Below, piece by piece: positions 21,257 through 35,180 of a stretch of 64,000 bases of DNA (positions are counted from its first letter, which is position 1; the number at the start of each line of letters is the position of its first letter). A model generated the notes under the pieces. That model saw only the letters and a list, made by a program, of their open reading frames with translations. It did no database searches and was not told the origin of the DNA. The position numbers and the translations under genes are program-made. The stretch covers positions 62,001-126,000 of the forward strand of contig JARPUW010000262.1 in NCBI GenBank assembly GCA_030533445.1, given 5' to 3'. This DNA is from Cyprinodon diabolis. Its lineage: Eukaryota > Chordata > Actinopteri > Cyprinodontiformes > Cyprinodontidae.

Positions 21257-24200
21257 GTGGGTCCAGAGATTTCAGTCTACAAACTGACCAAAAATGGTGA
21301 CTCTAGCTATAAATATGTGGCCGTGAGGGCGAGTTTAAAATGTTTTTTTGTGTTTAAAAAACGCCTGCCTCACACTCTAGCTTTTCAGTTGCTCCACTCT
21401 AGCAGGCTGGATTTTGCTAAAACTTTGTGGCGCTTGAGGTCTGATTATACAAAAACCGTAGCAGTTATCAACATACCGTCTTCAGTTTTAAATAGACGAA
21501 GGATTTATCTACAAACTGAGCTTCAAACTGTTTTTCTAGGTGAATGTATGGCGACACAGTGAAGTGCTGTTTTTTATGCTTTTTTTTTCCTCTCCCCATT
21601 CATTTCCTATGGGATTTTTTTGCGACGTTTTCGCTAATAATTCGCAAACCTTCGGACTAATGAGAAAGTTTTATACAAGCACACATCACCCCATTGGTCC
21701 CGACGCGTGTGCCAACTTTGGGCCCGATCCGCCAAACCGTGCGGGACTAGTTACGCGCCGAAGTTTTGGGTATACGGGAGAATTATAATAACTAGAAAAT
21801 TTCTAAAGAAATTTTGAGGGGGGCCACCTACTGCCCGTCTGGGGAACCGGGCCAATACGGCCCTGGCAAGTGACGTCGGGGCTCCCCAGACCAACTGCTT
21901 ACGCCTTTGAGGGCTGCTGAGGGAAGGAAAGAGGGCAAGTTCATGGGCAAAGAGAGCTGTGTGCCACTTGTGCTGAAATCTGGGAAATAGACGTGCACAG
22001 CGTATGATGCACAAGGGTAATATGGGTTGTCCATATTGAAACACAGTGGGTAAAGCCCAGTTGGCGGGCTTCGCCCGCCTGCTAGGAGCCATCTCAGTGA
22101 AGAAAAAAATCACCAATGGCGGGCTCTGCCCGCCTTCTAAGAGCCATTGCAGTGATGAAATCACCAATGGCGGGCTCCGCCCGCCTGCTAAGAGCCATTG
22201 CAGTGATGTAATCACCTTTGGCGGGCTCCGCCCGCCTGTTACCATTGGCGGGCTCCGCCCGCCTTCTAAGAGCCATTGCAGTGATGAAATCACCAATGGC
22301 AATGAGCAATATGCCAGAATGTATGAGTGTGTATAAGGAAGAGGCTTTTATTCTGTAGAGTCCTTGTAGTCTTATTTTGAAAGTCTATCATGAATGTGCA
22401 TCAAAAGATGGGTCACGCCCAGCAGTGATATAGAATCCATTTCCAAATGTTAAATCACTGGTTTTCCATGTGATTAGGTGAATAGTTGCTGTATTACAGA
22501 GTAAATGGGAGACTTTTATTGTGAAATTTGCTCTGGGTGTGTTTTGAAAAGGTCACTAGAGTCTAATAAAAACAACCTGGAAGAGTTTGGGTCATAATGT
22601 TGAGCCATTTGCATCAATTAATGCATTAGTATAATCTAGAGGCTTTTATTTTGTAGGGTCCCTGGAGTCTTATTTTGAAAGTCCAACAGAGTTGTGTTTA
22701 TAGAAAATGTTCAGACCCGTCAATGATAGTTGATTACTTTCCAATCGTTAAATCACTCTTTTTCCATGTTATTAGGGCAGTAGATGAAGCGGAAATGGGA
22801 GGCTTTTATTTTGAAATTTGCTATAGGGTGTGTTTTAAACAGTCTCCTAGAGTCTATTCTCTAAAACGGGGTTGAGTTTGGGTCATAATGTTGAGCCATA
22901 TAGAGCAATAAATATATGTAAAAAATATAGAGGCTTTTATTTTGTAGGGTCCCTGGAGTCTTATTTTGAAAGTCTATCAGTGCTGAGTGGCAAGGGAAGT
23001 GTCATGTACAGCAGTCATATAGTATCCATTTCCCAATGTTAAATCAGTCCTTTCACCCTCCATTAGATTAATATGTGCTGTTTAAAACAGCAGAGGTAAA
23101 ATCTGTTTGAAGCTTGGTAACCTTGACAACGCTTAACGAGCCTCTCACTGACACAGACAACAGCTGCACTCACTATTGGTTTCTTCTTCCCAGGCTTTTT
23201 TGTATGGGAAGAACGGCACCGAACAAACGACTACTGATCAAAAACCGTATGAGTTATTCAAAAAACATTTTCACCATGAGCATCAGCAATCCTTCGACTC
23301 CAACTATACCAACTTTGGTGTATGTGTGTCATTCAGAAAAATATTTATGACGAGTTGAAAACACATAGTCTGATTCGTTTTTCTCCCATCTTCAGCTCAA
23401 AAAGAATGGAGAAAGGCTGAAACTCTCATCCACTTTAGGTTGGTCTGGAGGGTTTTTAAGGCAAAGTATTAATCCTACCGTAATTCCGAAGACATTGTGT
23501 GAGTCCAGAGGTTTCAGTCTACAAACTGACCAAAAATGGTGACTGTAGCTCCAAATATGTGGCCGTGAGGGCGAGAATAAGATGTTTGATCTTAAAAAAT
23601 GGCCGCCTCACACTAAGATTTCAGCAGCTGCACTCTAGCAGGCTGCTGCAGAAGCTAACTGTCAGCTAGCTTCCAGGTGCTTACCCTCCGAACAAACGAC
23701 TGCTGAGCAAAAACCGTAAAAGATATCTGAAAAATTCTTTCAGTGAAAGCAACATCTATCCTTTGTCTCAGACTGGGGTAACCTTCATGTCTGTAGGTCT
23801 TTCACAACCCAAAACGAAGCACAAACAAAATGGTTGGCCCACCTGCTCCTCCCTTTGTTTGAACTGCAGGACCTCACTCTCACTCACCTTTTAGCTGCTA
23901 AAGCACCCCTCCGAACAAACGACTGCTGAGTAAAAACCGTAAAAGGTATCTGAAAAATTCTTTTTATCTAAGCGACAGCTATATCTTGTCTTCAATTGGA
24001 GTAACTTTCATGGCTGTAGGTCATCTACAAACTGAATGGGAAGAGAAAGAAAAAGAAAAAACGTTTCATCACACCTAAGCTTCTAATTGAGCTAGCTGCA
24101 GCAGGTCACTGTCACTCAGCTTTCAGGTGCTTAAAATGTCCTCCGAACAAACGACTGCTGAGCAAAAACCGTATGAGTTATTCAAAAAATTTTTTCACCG

Positions 24201-24423
24201 TGAGCGTCAGTCATCCTTCGACTCCAACTATGCCAACTTTGGTGTATGTGTGTCATTCAGAAAAATATTTATGACGAGTTTAAAACACATAGTCGGATTC
24301 GTTTTTCTCCCCTCTTCTGCTCCAAAACCAATGAAAAACGGCTCTGATTTTCATCGACTTTAGGTCGGTCTGGAGGGTTTTTAAGGAAAAGTATTAATCC
24401 TACCGTAATTCCGAAGATATTGT
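21257..24423 (+). repeat. Unit U7, type I
   Basis: 3,167 bp, no cassette. C block starts at 22341. Private variants cluster at 22470-23600: CATGTGATTAGG, CATATAGAGC, CTCATCCACTTTAGG, AAGGCAAAGTATT and one A fewer in the run at about 23593. Its A-block a' subunit ends in AGTCGGATTCG, a marker of type II units, so its end is probably mosaic. Confidence 0.95.
22063..22300 (+). repeat. GC-hairpin tract, 5 hairpins
   Basis: Loop triplets TTC, TCT, TCC, TCC, TCC. Confidence 0.95.
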
Positions 24424-24962
24424 GTGGGTCCAGAGATTTCAGTCTACAAACTGACCAAAAATGGTGACTCTAGCTATAAATATGTGGCCGTGAGGGCGAG
24501 TTTAAAATGTTTTTTTGTGTTTAAAAAACGCCTGCCTCACACTCTAGCTTTTCAGTTGCTCCACTCTAGCAGGCTGGATTTTGCTAAAACTTTGTGGCGC
24601 TTGAGGTCTGATTATACAAAAACCGTAGCAGTTATCAACATACCGTCTTCAGTTTTAAATAGACGAAGGATTTATCTACAAACTGAGCTTCAAACTGTTT
24701 TTCTAGGTGAATGTATGCCGACACAGTGAAGTGCTGTTTTTTATGCTTTTTTTTTCCTCTCCCCATTCATTTCCTATGGGATTTTTTTGCGACGTTTTCG
24801 CTAATAATTCGCAAACCTTCGGACTAATGAGAAAGTTTTATACAAGCACACATCACCCCATTGGTCCCGACGCGTGTGCCAACTTTGGGCCCGATCCGCC
24901 AAACCGTGCGGGACTAGTTACGCGCCGAAGTTTTGGGTATACGGGAGAATTATAATAATAAT

Positions 24963-25025
24963 AATACGCGGAATAAATATGTGCAATAGTAGTAGGTGGG
25001 CCATGCCTTCGGCATGTGGCCCCCC
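24963..25025 (+). repeat. Hairpin cassette, single copy
   Basis: One cassette between (AAT)n and AACTAG. It shows the minimum form: one hairpin plus the downstream GGGGGGCCACCTACT arm that can pair with it. Confidence 0.94.
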
Positions 25026-25298
25026 AACTAGAAAATTTCTAAAGAAATTTTGAGGGGGGCCACCTACTGCCCGTCTGGGGAACCGGGCCAATACGGCCCT
25101 GGCAAGTGACGTCGGGGCTCCCCAGACCAACTGCTTACGCCTTTGAGGGCTGCTGAGGGAAGGAAAGAGGGCAAGTTCATGGGCAAAGAGAGCTGTGTGC
25201 CACTTGTGCTGAAATCTGGGAAATAGACGTGCACAGCGTATGATGCACAAGGGTAATATGGGTTGTCCATATTGAAACACAGTGGGTAAAGCCCAGTT

Positions 25299-25536
25299 GG
25301 CGGGCTTCGCCCGCCTGCTAGGAGCCATCTCAGTGAAGAAAAAAATCACCAATGGCGGGCTCTGCCCGCCTTCTAAGAGCCATTGCAGTGATGAAATCAC
25401 CAATGGCGGGCTCCGCCCGCCTGCTAAGAGCCATTGCAGTGATGTAATCACCTTTGGCGGGCTCCGCCCGCCTGTTACCATTGGCGGGCTCCGCCCGCCT
25501 TCTAAGAGCCATTGCAGTGATGAAATCACCAATGGC
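25299..25536 (+). repeat. GC-hairpin tract, 5 hairpins
   Basis: Loop triplets TTC, TCT, TCC, TCC, TCC. Confidence 0.95.
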
Positions 25537-27660
25537 AATGAGCAATATGCCAGAATGTATGAGTGTGTATAAGGAAGAGGCTTTTATTCTGTAGAGTCCT
25601 TGTAGTCTTATTTTGAAAGTCTATCATGAATGTGCATCAAAAGATGGGTCACGCCCAGCAGTGATATAGAATCCATTTACAAATGTTAAATCACTGGTTT
25701 TCCATGTTATTAGGTGAATAGTTGCTGTATTACAGAGTAAATGGGAGACTTTTATTGTGAAATTTGCTCTGGGTGTGTTTTGAAAAGGTCACTAGAGTGT
25801 AATAAAAACAACCTGGAAGAGTTTGGGTCATAATGTTGAGCCATTTGCATCAATTAATGCATTAGTATAATCTAGAGGCTTTTATTTTGTAGGGTCCCTG
25901 GAGTCTTATTTTGAAAGTCCAACAGAGTTGTGTTTATAGAAAATGTTCAGACCCGTCAATGATAGTTGATTACTTTCCAATCGTTAAATCACTCTTTTTC
26001 CATGTTATTAGGGCAGTAGATGAAGCGGAAATGGGAGGCTTTTATTTTGAAATTTGCTATAGGGTGTGTTTTAAACAGTCTCCTAGAGTCTATTCTCTAA
26101 AACGGGGTTGAGTTTGGGTCATAATGTTGAGCCATATAGGGCAATAAATATATGTAAAAAATATAGAGGCTTTTATTTTGTAGGGTCCCTGGAGTCTTAT
26201 TTTGAAAGTCTATCAGTGCTGAGTGGCAAGGGAAGTGTCATGGACAGCAGTCATATAGTATCCATTTCCCAATGTTAAATCAGTCCTTTCACCCTCCATT
26301 AGATTAATATGTGCTGTTTAAAACAGCAGAGGTAAAATCTGTTTGAAGCTTGGTAACCTTGACAACGCTTAACGAGCCTCTCACTGACACAGACAACAGC
26401 TGCACTCACTATTGGTTTCTTCTTCCCAGGCTTTTTTGTATGGGAAGAACGACACCGAACAAACGACTACTGATCAAAAACCGTATGAGTTATTCAAAAA
26501 ACATTTTCACCATGAGCATCAGCAATCCTTCGACTCCAACTATGCCAACTTTGGTGTATGTGTGTCATTCAGAAAAATATTTATGACGAGTTGAAAACAC
26601 ATAGTCTGATTCGTTTCTCTCCCATCTTCAGCTCAAAAAGAATAGAGAAAGGCTGAAACTCTCATCGACTTTAGGTTGGTCTGGAGGGTTTTTAAGGAAA
26701 AGTATTAATCCTACCGTAATTCCGAAGACATTGTGTGAGTCCAGAGGTTTCAGTCTACAAACTGACCAAAAATGGTGACTGTAGCTCCAAATATGTGGCC
26801 GTGAGGGCGAGAATAAGATGTTTGATCTTAAAAAAATGGCCGCCTCACACTAAGATTTCAGCAGCTGCACTCTAGCAGGCTGCTGCAGAAGCTAACTGTC
26901 AGCTAGCTTCCAGGTGCTTACCCTCCGAACAAACGACTGCTGAGCAAAAACCGTAAAAGATATCTGAAAAATTCTTTCAGTGAAAGCAACATCTATCCTT
27001 TGTCTCAGACTGGGGTAACCTTCATGTCTGTAGGTCTTTCACAACCCAAAACGAAGCACAAACAAAATGGTTGGCCCACCTGCTCCTCCCTTTGTTTGAA
27101 CTGCAGGACCTCACTCTCACTCACCTTTTAGCTGCTAAAGCACCCCTCCGAACAAACGACTGCTGAGTAAAAACCGTAAAAGGTATCTGAAAAATTCTTT
27201 TTATCTAAGCGACAGCTATATCTTGTCTTCAATTGGAGTAACTTTCATGGCTGTAGGTCATCTACAAACTGAATGGGAAGAGAAAGAAAAAGAAAAAACG
27301 TTTCATCACACCTAAGCTTCTAATTGAGCTAGCTGCAGCAGGTCACTGTCACTCAGCTTTCAGGTGCTTAAAATGTCCTCCGAACAAACGACTGCTGAGC
27401 AAAAACCGTATGAGTTATTCAAAAAATTTTTTCACCGTGAGCGTCAGTCATCCTTCGACTCCAACTATGCCAACTTTGGTGTATGTGTGTCATTCAGAAA
27501 AATATTTATGACGAGTTTAAAACACATAGTCTGATTAGTTTTTCTCCCCTCTTCTGCTCCAAAACCAATGAAAAACGGCTCTGATTTTCATCGACTTTAG
27601 ATCGGTCTGGAGGGTTTTTAAGGAAAAGTATTAATCCTACAGTAATTCCGAAGATATTGT

Positions 27661-30600
27661 GTGGGTCCAGAGATTTCAGTCTACAAACTGACCAAAAATG
27701 GTGACTCTAGCTATAAATATGTGGCCGTGAGGGCGAGTTTAAAATGTTTTTTTGTGTTTAAAAAACGCCTGCCTCACACTCTAGCTTTTCAGTTGCTCCA
27801 CTCTAGCAGGCTGGATTTTGCTAAAACTTTGTGGCGCTTGAGGTCTGATTATACAAAAACCGTAGCAGTTATCAACATACCGTCTTCAGTTTTAAATAGA
27901 CGAAGGATTTATCTACAAACTGAGCTTCAAACTGTTTTTCTAGGTGAATGTATGGCGACACAGTGAAGTGCTGTTTTTTATGCTTTTTTTTCCCTCTCCC
28001 CATTCATTTCCTATGGGATTTTTTTGCGACGTTTTCGCTAATAATTCGCAAACCTTCGGACTAATGAGAAAGTTTTATACAAGCACACATCACCCCATTG
28101 GTCCCGACGCGTGTGCCAACTTTGGGCCCGATCCGCCAAACCGTGCGGGACTAGTTACGCGCCGAAGTTTTGGGTATACGGGAGAATTATAATAACTAGA
28201 AAATTTCTAAAGAAATTTTGAGGGGGGCCACCTACTGCCCGTCTGGGGAACCGGGCCAATACGGCCCTGGCAAGTGACGTCGGGGCTCCCCAGACCAACT
28301 GCTTACGCCTTTGAGGGCTGCTGAGGGAAGGAAAGAGGGCAAGTTCATGGGCAAAGAGAGCTGTGTGCCACTTGTGCTGAAATCTGGGAAATAGACGTGC
28401 ACAGCGTATGATGCACAAGGGTAATATGGGTTGTCCATATTGAAACACAGTGGGTAAAGCCCAGTTGGCGGGCTTCGCCCGCCTGCTAGGAGCCATCTCA
28501 GTGAAGAAAAAAATCACCAATGGCGGGCACTGCCCGCCTTCTAAGAGCCATTGCAGTGATGAAATCACCAATGGCGGGCTCCGCCCGCCTGCTAAGAGCC
28601 ATTGCAGTGATGTAATCACCTTTGGCGGGCTCCGCCCGCCTGTTACCATTGGCGGGCTCCGCCCGCCTTCTAAGAGCCATTGCAGTGATGAAATCACCAA
28701 TGGCAATGAGCAATATGCCAGAATGTATGAGTGTGTATAAGGAAGAGGCTTTTATTCTGTAGAGTCCTTGTAGTCTTATTTTGAAAGTCTATCATGAATG
28801 TGCATCAAAAGATGGGTCACGCCCAGCAGTGATATAGAATCCATTTCCAAATGTTAAATCACTGGTTTTCCATGTTATTAGGTGAATAGTTGCTGTATTA
28901 CAGAGTAAATGGGAGACTTTTATTGTGAAATTTGCTCTGGGGTGTGTTTTGAAAAGGTCACTAGAGTCTAATAAAAACAACCTGGAAGAGTTTGGGTCAT
29001 AATGTTGAGCCATTTGCATCAATTAATGCATTAGTATAATCTAGAGGCTTTTATTTTGTAGGGTCCCTGGAGTCTTATTTTGAAAGTCCAACAGAGTTGT
29101 GTTTATAGAAAATGTTCAGACCCGTCAATGATAGTTGATTACTTTCCAATCGTTAAATCACTCTTTTTCCATGTTATTAGGGCAGTAGATGAAGCGGAAA
29201 TGGGAGGCTTTTATTTTGAAATTTGCTATAGGGTGTGTTTTAAACAGTCTCCTAGAGTCTATTCTCTAAAACGGGGTTGAGTTTGGGTCATAATGTTGAG
29301 CCATATAGGGCAATAAATATATGTAAAAAATATAGAGGCTTTTATTTTGTAGGGTCCCTGGAGTCTTATTTTGAAAGTCTATCAGTGCTGAGTGGCAAGG
29401 GAAGTGTCATGGACAGCAGTCATATAGTATCCATTTCCCAATGTTAAATCAGTCCTTTCACCCTCCATTAGATTAATATGTGCTGTTTAAAACAGCAGAG
29501 GTAAAATCTGTTTGAAGCTTGGTAACCTTGACAACGCTTAACGAGCCTCTCACTGACACAGACAACAGCTGCACTCACTATTGGTTTCTTCTTCCCAGGC
29601 TTTTTTGTATGGGAAGAACGGCACCGAACAAACGACTACTGATCAAAAACCGTATGAGTTATTCAAAAAACATTTTCACCATGAGCATCAGCAATCCTTC
29701 GACTCCAACTATACCAACTTTGGTGTATGTGTGTCATTCAGAAAAATATTTATGACGAGTTGAAAACACATAGTCTGATTCGTTTCTCTCCCATCTTCAG
29801 CTCAAAAAGAATAGAGAAAGGCTGAAACTCTCATCGACTTTAGGTTGGTCTGGAGGGTTTTTAAGGAAAAGTATTAATCCTACCGTAATTCCGAAGACAT
29901 TGTGTGAGTCCAGAGGTTTCAGTCTACAAACTGACCAAAAATGGTGACTGTAGCTCCAAATATGTGGCCGTGAGGGCGAGAATAAGATGTTTGATCTTAA
30001 AAAAATGGCCGCCTCACACTAAGATTTCAGCAGCTGCACTCTAGCAGGCTGCTGCAGAAGCTAACTGTCAGCTAGCTTCCAGGTGCTTACCCTCCGAACA
30101 AACGACTGCTGAGCAAAAACCGTAAAAGGTATCTGAAAAATTATTTCAGTGAAAGCAACATCTATCCTTTGTCTCAGACTGGGGTAACCTTCATGTCTGT
30201 AGGTCTTTCACAACCCAAAACGAAGCACAAACAAAATGGTTGGCCCACCTGCTCCTCCCTTTCTTTTAACTGCAGGACCTCACTCTCACTCACCTTTTAG
30301 CTGCTAAAGCACCCCTCCGAACAAACGACTGCTGAGTAAAAACCGTAAAAGGTATCTGAAAAATTATTTTTATCTAAGCGACAGCTATATCTTGTCTTCA
30401 ATTGGAGTAACTTTCATGGCTGTAGATCATCTACAAACTGAATGGGAAGAGAAAGAAAAAGAAAAAACGTTTCATCACACCTAAGCTTCTAATTGAGCTA
30501 GCTGCAGCAGGTCACTGTCACTCAGCTTTCAGGTGCTTAAAATGTCCTCCGAACAAACGACTGCTGAGCAAAAACCGTATGAGTTATTCAAAAAATTTTT

Positions 30601-30829
30601 TCACCGTGAGCGTCAGTCATCCTTCGACTCCAACTATGCCAACTTTGGTGTATATGTGTCATTCAGAAAAATATTTATGACGAGTTTAAAACACATAGTC
30701 TGATTCGTTTTTCTCCCCTCTTCTGCTCCAAAACCAATGAAAAACGGCTCTGATTTTCATCGACTTTAGGTCGGTCTGGAGGGTTTTTAAGGAAAAGTAT
30801 TAATCCTACCGTAATTCCGAAGATATTGT
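27661..30829 (+). repeat. Unit U9, type I
   Basis: 3,169 bp, no cassette. C block starts at 28745. The segment just before and after its landmark (CTGATTAGTTTTT, TTTAGATCGG, CCTACAGTAATTCC, TGTATGGCGACAC, TTTTCCCTCTCC) is shared with the corresponding segment of U12, 9,644 bp downstream. Its end shares GTATATGTGTC with U5. Confidence 0.96.
28467..28704 (+). repeat. GC-hairpin tract, 5 hairpins
   Basis: Loop triplets TTC, ACT, TCC, TCC, TCC, as in U3 and U5. Confidence 0.95.
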
Positions 30830-33800
30830 GTGGGTCCAGAGATTTCAGTCTACAAACTGACCAAAAATGGTGACTCTAGCTATAAATATGTGGCCGTGAG
30901 GGCGAGTTTAAAATGTTTTTTTGTGTTTAAAAAACGCCTGCCTCACACTCTAGCTTTTCAGTTGCTCCACTCTAGCAGGCTGGATTTTGCTAAAACTTTG
31001 TGGCGCTTGAGGTCTGATTATACAAAAACCGTAGCAGTTATCAACATACCGTCTTCAGTTTTAAATAGACGAAGGATTTATCTACAAACTGAGCTTCAAA
31101 CTGTTTTTCTAGGTGAATGTATGCCGACACAGTGAAGTGCTGTTTTTTATGCTTTTTTTTTCCTCTCCCCATTCATTTCCTATGGGATTTTTTTGCGACG
31201 TTTTCGCTAATAATTCGCAAACCTTCGGACTAATGAGAAAGTTTTATACAAGCACACATCACCCCATTGGTCCCGACGCGTGTGCCAACTTTGGGCCCGA
31301 TCCGCCAAACCGTGCGGGACTAGTTACGCGCCGAAGTTTTGGGTATACGGGAGAATTATAATAATAATAACTAGAAAATTTCTAAAGAAATTTTGAGGGG
31401 GGCCACCTACTGCCCGTCTGGGGAACCGGGCCAATACGGCCCTGGCAAGTGACGTCGGGGCTCCCCAGACCAACTGCTTACGCCTTTGAGGGCTGCTGAG
31501 GGAAGGAAAGAGGGCAAGTTCATGGGCAAAGAGAGCTGTGTGCCACTTGTGCTGAAATCTGGGAAATAGACGTGCACAGCGTATGATGCACAAGGGTAAT
31601 ATGGGTTGTCCATATTGAAACACAGTGGGTAAAGCCCAGTTGGCGGGCTTTGCCCGCCTGCTAGGAGCCATCTCAGTGAAGAAAAAAATCACCAATGGCG
31701 GGCTCTGCCCGCCTTCTAAGAGCCATTGCAGTGATGAAATCACCAATGGCGGGCTCCGCCCGCCTGCTAAGAGCCATTGCAGTGATGTAATCACCTTTGG
31801 CGGGCTCCGCCTGCCTGTTACCATTGGCGGGCTCCGCCCGCCTTCTAAGAGCCATTGCAGTGATGAAATCACCAATGGCAATGAGCAATATGCCAGAATG
31901 TATGAGTGTGTATAAGGAAGAGGCTTTTATTCTGTAGAGTCCTTGTAGTCTTATTTTGAAAGTCTATCATGAATGTGCATCAAAAGATGGGTCACGCCCA
32001 GCAGTGATATAGAATCCATTTCCAAATGTTAAATCACTGGTTTTCCATGTTATTAGGTGAATAGTTGCTGTATTACAGAGTAAATGGGAGACTTTTATTG
32101 TGAAATTTGCTCTGGGGTGTGTTTTGAAAAGGTCACTAGAGTCTAATAAAAACAACCTGGAAGAGTTTGGGTCATAATGTTGAGCCATTTGCATCAATTA
32201 ATGCATTAGTATAATCTAGAGGCTTTTATTTTGTAGGGTCCCTGGAGTCTTATTTTGAAAGTCCAACAGAGTTGTGTTTATAGAAAATGTTCAGACCCGT
32301 CAATGATAGTTGATTACTTTCCAATCGTTAAATCACTCTTTTTCCATGTTATTAGGGCAGTAGATGAAGCGGAAATGGGAGGCTTTTATTTTGAAATTTG
32401 CTATAGGGTGTGTTTTAAACAGTCTCCTAGAGTCTATTCTCTAAAACGGGGTTGAGTTTGGGTCATAATGTTGAGCCATATAGGGCAATAAATATATGTA
32501 AAAAATATAGAGGCTTTTATTTTGTAGGGTCCCTGGAGTCTTATTTTGAAAGTCTATCAGTGCTGAGTGGCAAGGGAAGTGTCATGGACAGCAGTCATAT
32601 AGTATCCATTTCCCAATGTTAAATCAGTCCTTTCACCCTCCATTAGATTAATATGTGCTGTTTAAAACAGCAGAGGTAAAATCTGTTTGAAGCTTGGTAA
32701 CCTTGACAACGCTTGACGAGCCTCTCACTGACACAGACAACAGCTGCACTCACTATTGGTTTCTTCTTCCCAGGCTTTTTTGTATGGGAAGAACGGCACC
32801 GAACAAACGACTACTGATCAAAAACCGTATGAGTTATTCAAAAAACATTTTCACCATGAGCATCAGCAATCCTTCGACTCCAACTATACCAACTTTGGTG
32901 TATGTGTGTCATTCAGAAAAATATTTATGACGAGTTGAAAACACATAGTCTGATTCGTTTCTCTCCCATCTTCAGCTCAAAAAGAATAGAGAAAGGCTGA
33001 AACTCTCATCGACTTTAGGTTGGTCTGGAGGGTTTTTAAGGAAAAGTATTAATCCTACCGTAATTCCGAAGACATTGTGTGAGTCCAGAGGTTTCAGTCT
33101 ACAAACTGACCAAAAATGGTGACTGTAGCTCCAAATATGTGGCCGTGAGGGCGAGAATAAGATGTTTGATCTTAAAAAAATGGCCGCCTCACACTAAGAT
33201 TTCAGCAGCTGCACTATAGCAGGCTGCTGCAGAAGCTAACTGTCAGCTAGCTTCCAGGTGCTTACCCTCCGAACAAACGACTGCTGAGCAAAAACCGTAA
33301 AAGGTATCTGAAAAATTCTTTCAGTGAAAGCAACATCTATCCTTTGTCTCAGACTGGGGTAACCTTCATGTCTGTAGGTCTTTCACAACCCAAAACGAAG
33401 CACAAACAAAATGGTTGGCACACCTGCTCCTCCCTTTGTTTGAACTGCAGGACCTCACTCTCACTGACCTTTTAGCTGCTAAAGCACCCCTCCGAACAAA
33501 CGACTGCTGAGTAAAAACCGTAAAAGGTATCTGAAAAATTCTTTTTATCTAAGCGACAGCTATATCTTGTCTTCAATTGGAGTAACTTTCATGGCTGTAG
33601 GTCATCTACAAACTGAATGGGAAGAGAAAGAAAAAGAAAAAACGTTTCATCACACCTAAGCTTCTAATTGAGCTAGCTGCAGCAGGTCACTGTCACTCAG
33701 CTTTCAGGTGCTTAAAATGTCCTCCGAACAAACGACTGCTGAGCAAAAACCGTATGAGTTATTCAAAAAAATTTTTCACCGTGAGCGTCAGTCATCCTTC

Positions 33801-34004
33801 GACTCCAACTATGCCAACTTTGGTGTATGTGTGTCATTCAGAAAAATATTTATGACGAGTTTAAAACACATAGTCTGATTCGTTTTTCTCCCCTCTTCTG
33901 CTCCAAAACCAATGAAAAACGGCTCTGATTTTCATCGACTTTAGGTCGGTCTGGAGGGTTTTTAAGGAAAAGTATTAATCCTACCGTAATTCCGAAGATA
34001 TTGT
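30830..34004 (+). repeat. Unit U10, type I
   Basis: 3,175 bp; the 6 extra bases are two more AAT triplets before CTAG near 31370. C block starts at 31920. Private variants: CGCTTGACGAGCC, GCACTATAGCAGG, TTGGCACACC and CACTGACCTT near 33418-33469. Confidence 0.96.
31642..31879 (+). repeat. GC-hairpin tract, 5 hairpins, one stem mutated
   Basis: Loop triplets TTT, TCT, TCC, TCC, TCC. The fourth hairpin has GCCTGCC in its right arm, one of the few stem changes in type I units; it leaves a G:T pair. Confidence 0.94.
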
Positions 34005-34540
34005 GTGGGTCCAGAGATTTCAGTCTACAAACTGACCAAAAATGGTGACTCTAGCTATAAATATGTGGCCGTGAGGGCGAGTTTAAAATGTTTTTTTGTG
34101 TTTAAAAAACGCCTGCCTCACACTCTAGCTTTTCAGTTGCTCCACTCTAGCAGGCTGGATTTTGCTAAAACTTTGTGGCGCTTGAGGTCTGATTATACAA
34201 AAACCGTAGCAGTTATCAACATACCGTCTTCAGTTTTAAATAGACGAAGGATTTATCTACAAACTGAGCTTCAAACTGTTTTTCTAGGTGAATGTATGCC
34301 GACACAGTGAAGTGCTGTTTTTTATGCTTTTTTTTTCCTCTCCCCATTCATTTCCTATGGGATTTTTTTGCGACGTTTTCGCTAATAATTCGCAAACCTT
34401 CGGACTAATGAGAAAGTTTTATACAAGCACACATCACCCCATTGGTCCCGACGCGTGTGCCAACTTTGGGCCCGATCCGCCAAACCGTGCGGGACTAGTT
34501 ACGTGCCGAAGTTTTGGGTATACGGGAGAATTATAATAAT

Positions 34541-34669
34541 AATACGCGGAATAAATATGTGCAATAGTAGTAGGTGGGCCATGCCTTCGGCATGTGGCCC
34601 CCCAATAATACGCGGAATAAATATGTGCAATAGTAGTAGGTGGGCCATGCCTTCGGCATGTGGCCCCCC
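34541..34669 (+). repeat. Hairpin-cassette array, 2 copies
   Basis: Two cassettes spaced 66 bp apart, with the same flanks as the other arrays. Confidence 0.95.
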
Positions 34670-34942
34670 AACTAGAAAATTTCTAAAGAAATTTTGAGGG
34701 GGGCCACCTACTGCCCGTCTGGGGAACCGGGCCAATACGGCCCTGGCAAGTGACGTCGGGGCTCCCCAGACCAACTGCTTACGCCTTTGAGGGCTGCTGA
34801 GGGAAGGAAAGAGGGCAAGTTCATGGGCAAAGAGAGCTGTGTGCCACTTGTGCTGAAATCTGGGAAATAGACGTGCACAGCGTATGATGCACAAGGGTAA
34901 TATGGGTTGTCCATATTGAAACACAGTGGGTAAAGCCCAGTT

Positions 34943-35180
34943 GGCGGGCTTCGCCCGCCTGCTAGGAGCCATCTCAGTGAAGAAAAAAATCACCAATGGC
35001 GGGCTCTGCCCGCCTTCTAAGAGCCATTGCAGTGATGAAATCACCAATGGCGGGCTCCGCCCGCCTGCTAAGAGCCATTGCAGTGATGTAATCACCTTTG
35101 GCGGGCTCCGCCCGCCTGTTACCATTGGCGGGCTCCGCCCGCCTTCTAAGAGCCATTGCAGTGATGAAATCACCAATGGC
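34943..35180 (+). repeat. GC-hairpin tract, 5 hairpins
   Basis: Loop triplets TTC, TCT, TCC, TCC, TCC. Confidence 0.95.

Larger units (their letters stand above)
24424..27660 (+). repeat. Unit U8, type I, with 1 hairpin cassette
   Basis: 3,237 bp; 68 bp above U3, accounted for by one cassette. C block starts at 25577. Private variants: CATTTACAAATG, AGAGTGTAATAAAA, GAACGACACCG and CTATGCCAAC in the first a subunit, where other type I units have CTATACCAAC. Confidence 0.96.
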
